14,201 bases of DNA from SIG710 sp045595425 (GTDB lineage: Bacteria; Bacillota; Clostridia; Oscillospirales; CAG-272): positions 1 through 14,201 of the forward strand of contig JAZOAL010000126.1 of assembly GCA_045595425.1 (NCBI GenBank), read 5' to 3'. Positions 13,227-14,201 of the stretch are shown here, one piece after another (positions within the stretch are counted from its first letter, which is position 1; every line of letters starts with the position of its first letter). The position numbers and the translations under genes are program-made. The notes below the pieces were generated by a model. The model worked only from the letters and a program-made list of their open reading frames with translations. It was not told where the DNA came from and searched no databases.

Positions 13227-14180
13227 ATGGCAAGAGACATGATACCCATTTACCTCTTTACAGGCTTCCTCGAATCGGGCAAGACAAAGTTCATTCAGGA
13301 ATCCATGGAGGATAAAAAATTCAATTCCGGCGACAAAACACTTCTCCTTGTCTGCGAAGAAGGAATAGAGGAATATGACCCCACAAGCTTTTGGGGTCAG
13401 AACGTCTACTTTGCGCAGATTGAGAACGAAGAGGAGCTCACCGAAGAAAATCTTAGCCGCATTGCAAGTGAGCATATGCTGGACAGAATAATAGTTGAAT
13501 ATAACGGAATGTGGCAGCTTAAATCCTTCTATGCCGCCATGCCGAAGAACTGGGCTATCTATCAGCAGATGTTCTTTGTTGATTCCAATACATTTCTTGC
13601 CTACAACGCAAATATGCGTTCCCTTGTTGTAGACAAGCTGAATGATGCTGAAATGGTCATCTTCAACCGTGCCGACAGCCCGAAGGTTGATAAGGACGAA
13701 TTCCATAAGATAGTCAGAGGCATCAGCCGAGGAGCAACCATCATTTATGATTATCCCGACGGCAAGGTTGAATATGATGAAATTGAAGACCCCCTTCCCT
13801 TTGACAAAAACGCACCTATCATTGAAATAGGTGACGATGATTATGCCCTTTGGTACAGAGACCTCTCGGAGGATATGGAATTTTACATTGACAAAACGGT
13901 TAAATTCAAAGGAATGGTGGCAAGAAATCCCGCGCTTTCTTCGAATATGTTCATTATCGGCAGACCGATCATGACCTGCTGTGCCGATGATATCGCATAT
14001 AGCGGTCTTGTTTGCCGTGTTCCCTCTAAAACGGCACTTAAAGACGGCGAATGGGTAACCGTAACAGCAAGGATAACCTTTGAAAAATGTAAGCTTTATG
14101 AGCGCAAAGGACCTGTCCTTAATGCAGATGGCACCGCCTTTGCAGTCAAACCCCAAAATGAGGTTGCAACATTTTATTAA
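13227..14180 (+). CDS. P-loop GTPase fused to a DUF1980-like domain
   Basis: This 317-residue protein has two parts. The first (about 5-200) is a divergent COG0523-like P-loop domain with Walker A GFLESGKT (13-20), a strand RIIVEYNG (87-94) at the Walker B position and FNRAD (146-150) at the G4 position. It has no CXCC. The second (about 222-317) resembles the C-terminal domain of DUF1980/YcgQ proteins, seen in KFKGMVARNP, RPIMTCCADD (C251, C252) and GEWVTVTARI. DUF1980 proteins normally partner a DUF318-type permease that has been linked to metal homeostasis, so a joint role with the upstream GTPase is likely. GGAG 6 nt before the ATG lies inside the end of the upstream gene. That overlap and the 1-nt gap show tight coupling. 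A ribosome-binding-like AAAGG near 14188 suggests another gene beyond the edge. Confidence 0.75.
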   Translation: MARDMIPIYLFTGFLESGKTKFIQESMEDKKFNSGDKTLLLVCEEGIEEYDPTSFWGQNVYFAQIENEEELTEENLSRIASEHMLDRIIVEYNGMWQLKSFYAAMPKNWAIYQQMFFVDSNTFLAYNANMRSLVVDKLNDAEMVIFNRADSPKVDKDEFHKIVRGISRGATIIYDYPDGKVEYDEIEDPLPFDKNAPIIEIGDDDYALWYRDLSEDMEFYIDKTVKFKGMVARNPALSSNMFIIGRPIMTCCADDIAYSGLVCRVPSKTALKDGEWVTVTARITFEKCKLYERKGPVLNADGTAFAVKPQNEVATFY

Positions 14181-14201
14181 AATTTATAAAGGCAGCAGGC
14201 A

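Noticed and set aside
13173..14156. 327-codon minus-strand frame across the second GTPase gene
   Set aside because: It lies opposite a gene with Walker A and DUF1980-like motifs and a proper ribosome binding site. The antisense frame has neither.

Overview
The window looks like chromosome of a low-to-mid GC, spore-forming anaerobic Firmicute of class Clostridia, most like a gut Oscillospiraceae/Lachnospiraceae-type bacterium. The evidence is an L27 with the cleavable Firmicutes N-terminus together with its Prp protease, a YpeB germination protein, AGGAG-type ribosome binding sites, and several near-perfect TTGACA-17-TATAAT promoters. No genus can be named from the sequence alone.

Left part (1-6380), accessory in character. 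It opens with the 3' end of an unrecognised membrane protein and a bidirectional terminator. A minus-strand GNAT acetyltransferase follows. Then comes a rightward run of five genes: a DUF4097-type lipoprotein behind a strong promoter, a DUF5131 (Gp37/Gp68-like) protein with a radical-SAM-like CX3CX2C motif, a zinc alcohol dehydrogenase, a YaaC-like protein, and an unrecognised 363-residue protein. The last two genes are more AT-rich than the rest and tightly spaced. The part ends at the 3' end of a tRNA-Pro(GGG) gene, next to paired GTGGTCAAA repeats of the kind seen at ends of tRNA-integrated elements. This suggests, but does not prove, an island at that tRNA.

Middle part (6385-9640), core. 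It holds the minus-strand tRNA-Pro with its own promoter and terminator, a uracil permease behind a leader that appears to carry a transcription attenuator, and the minus-strand rplU-prp-rpmA ribosomal operon with an L21-type leader. Prp sits between the two ribosomal protein genes, and the L27 here has the N-terminal extension that Prp removes.

Right part (9600-14201). A ROK-family regulator with a degenerate kinase domain is followed by ypeB, which has no adjacent sleB. The window ends with a two-gene metal operon. Its first gene is a CobW/COG0523 GTPase with a long His/Cys-rich loop. Its second gene starts 1 nt later and is a P-loop protein fused to a DUF1980-like domain. By family analogy this operon probably serves zinc (or another transition metal) handling and may continue past the right edge.
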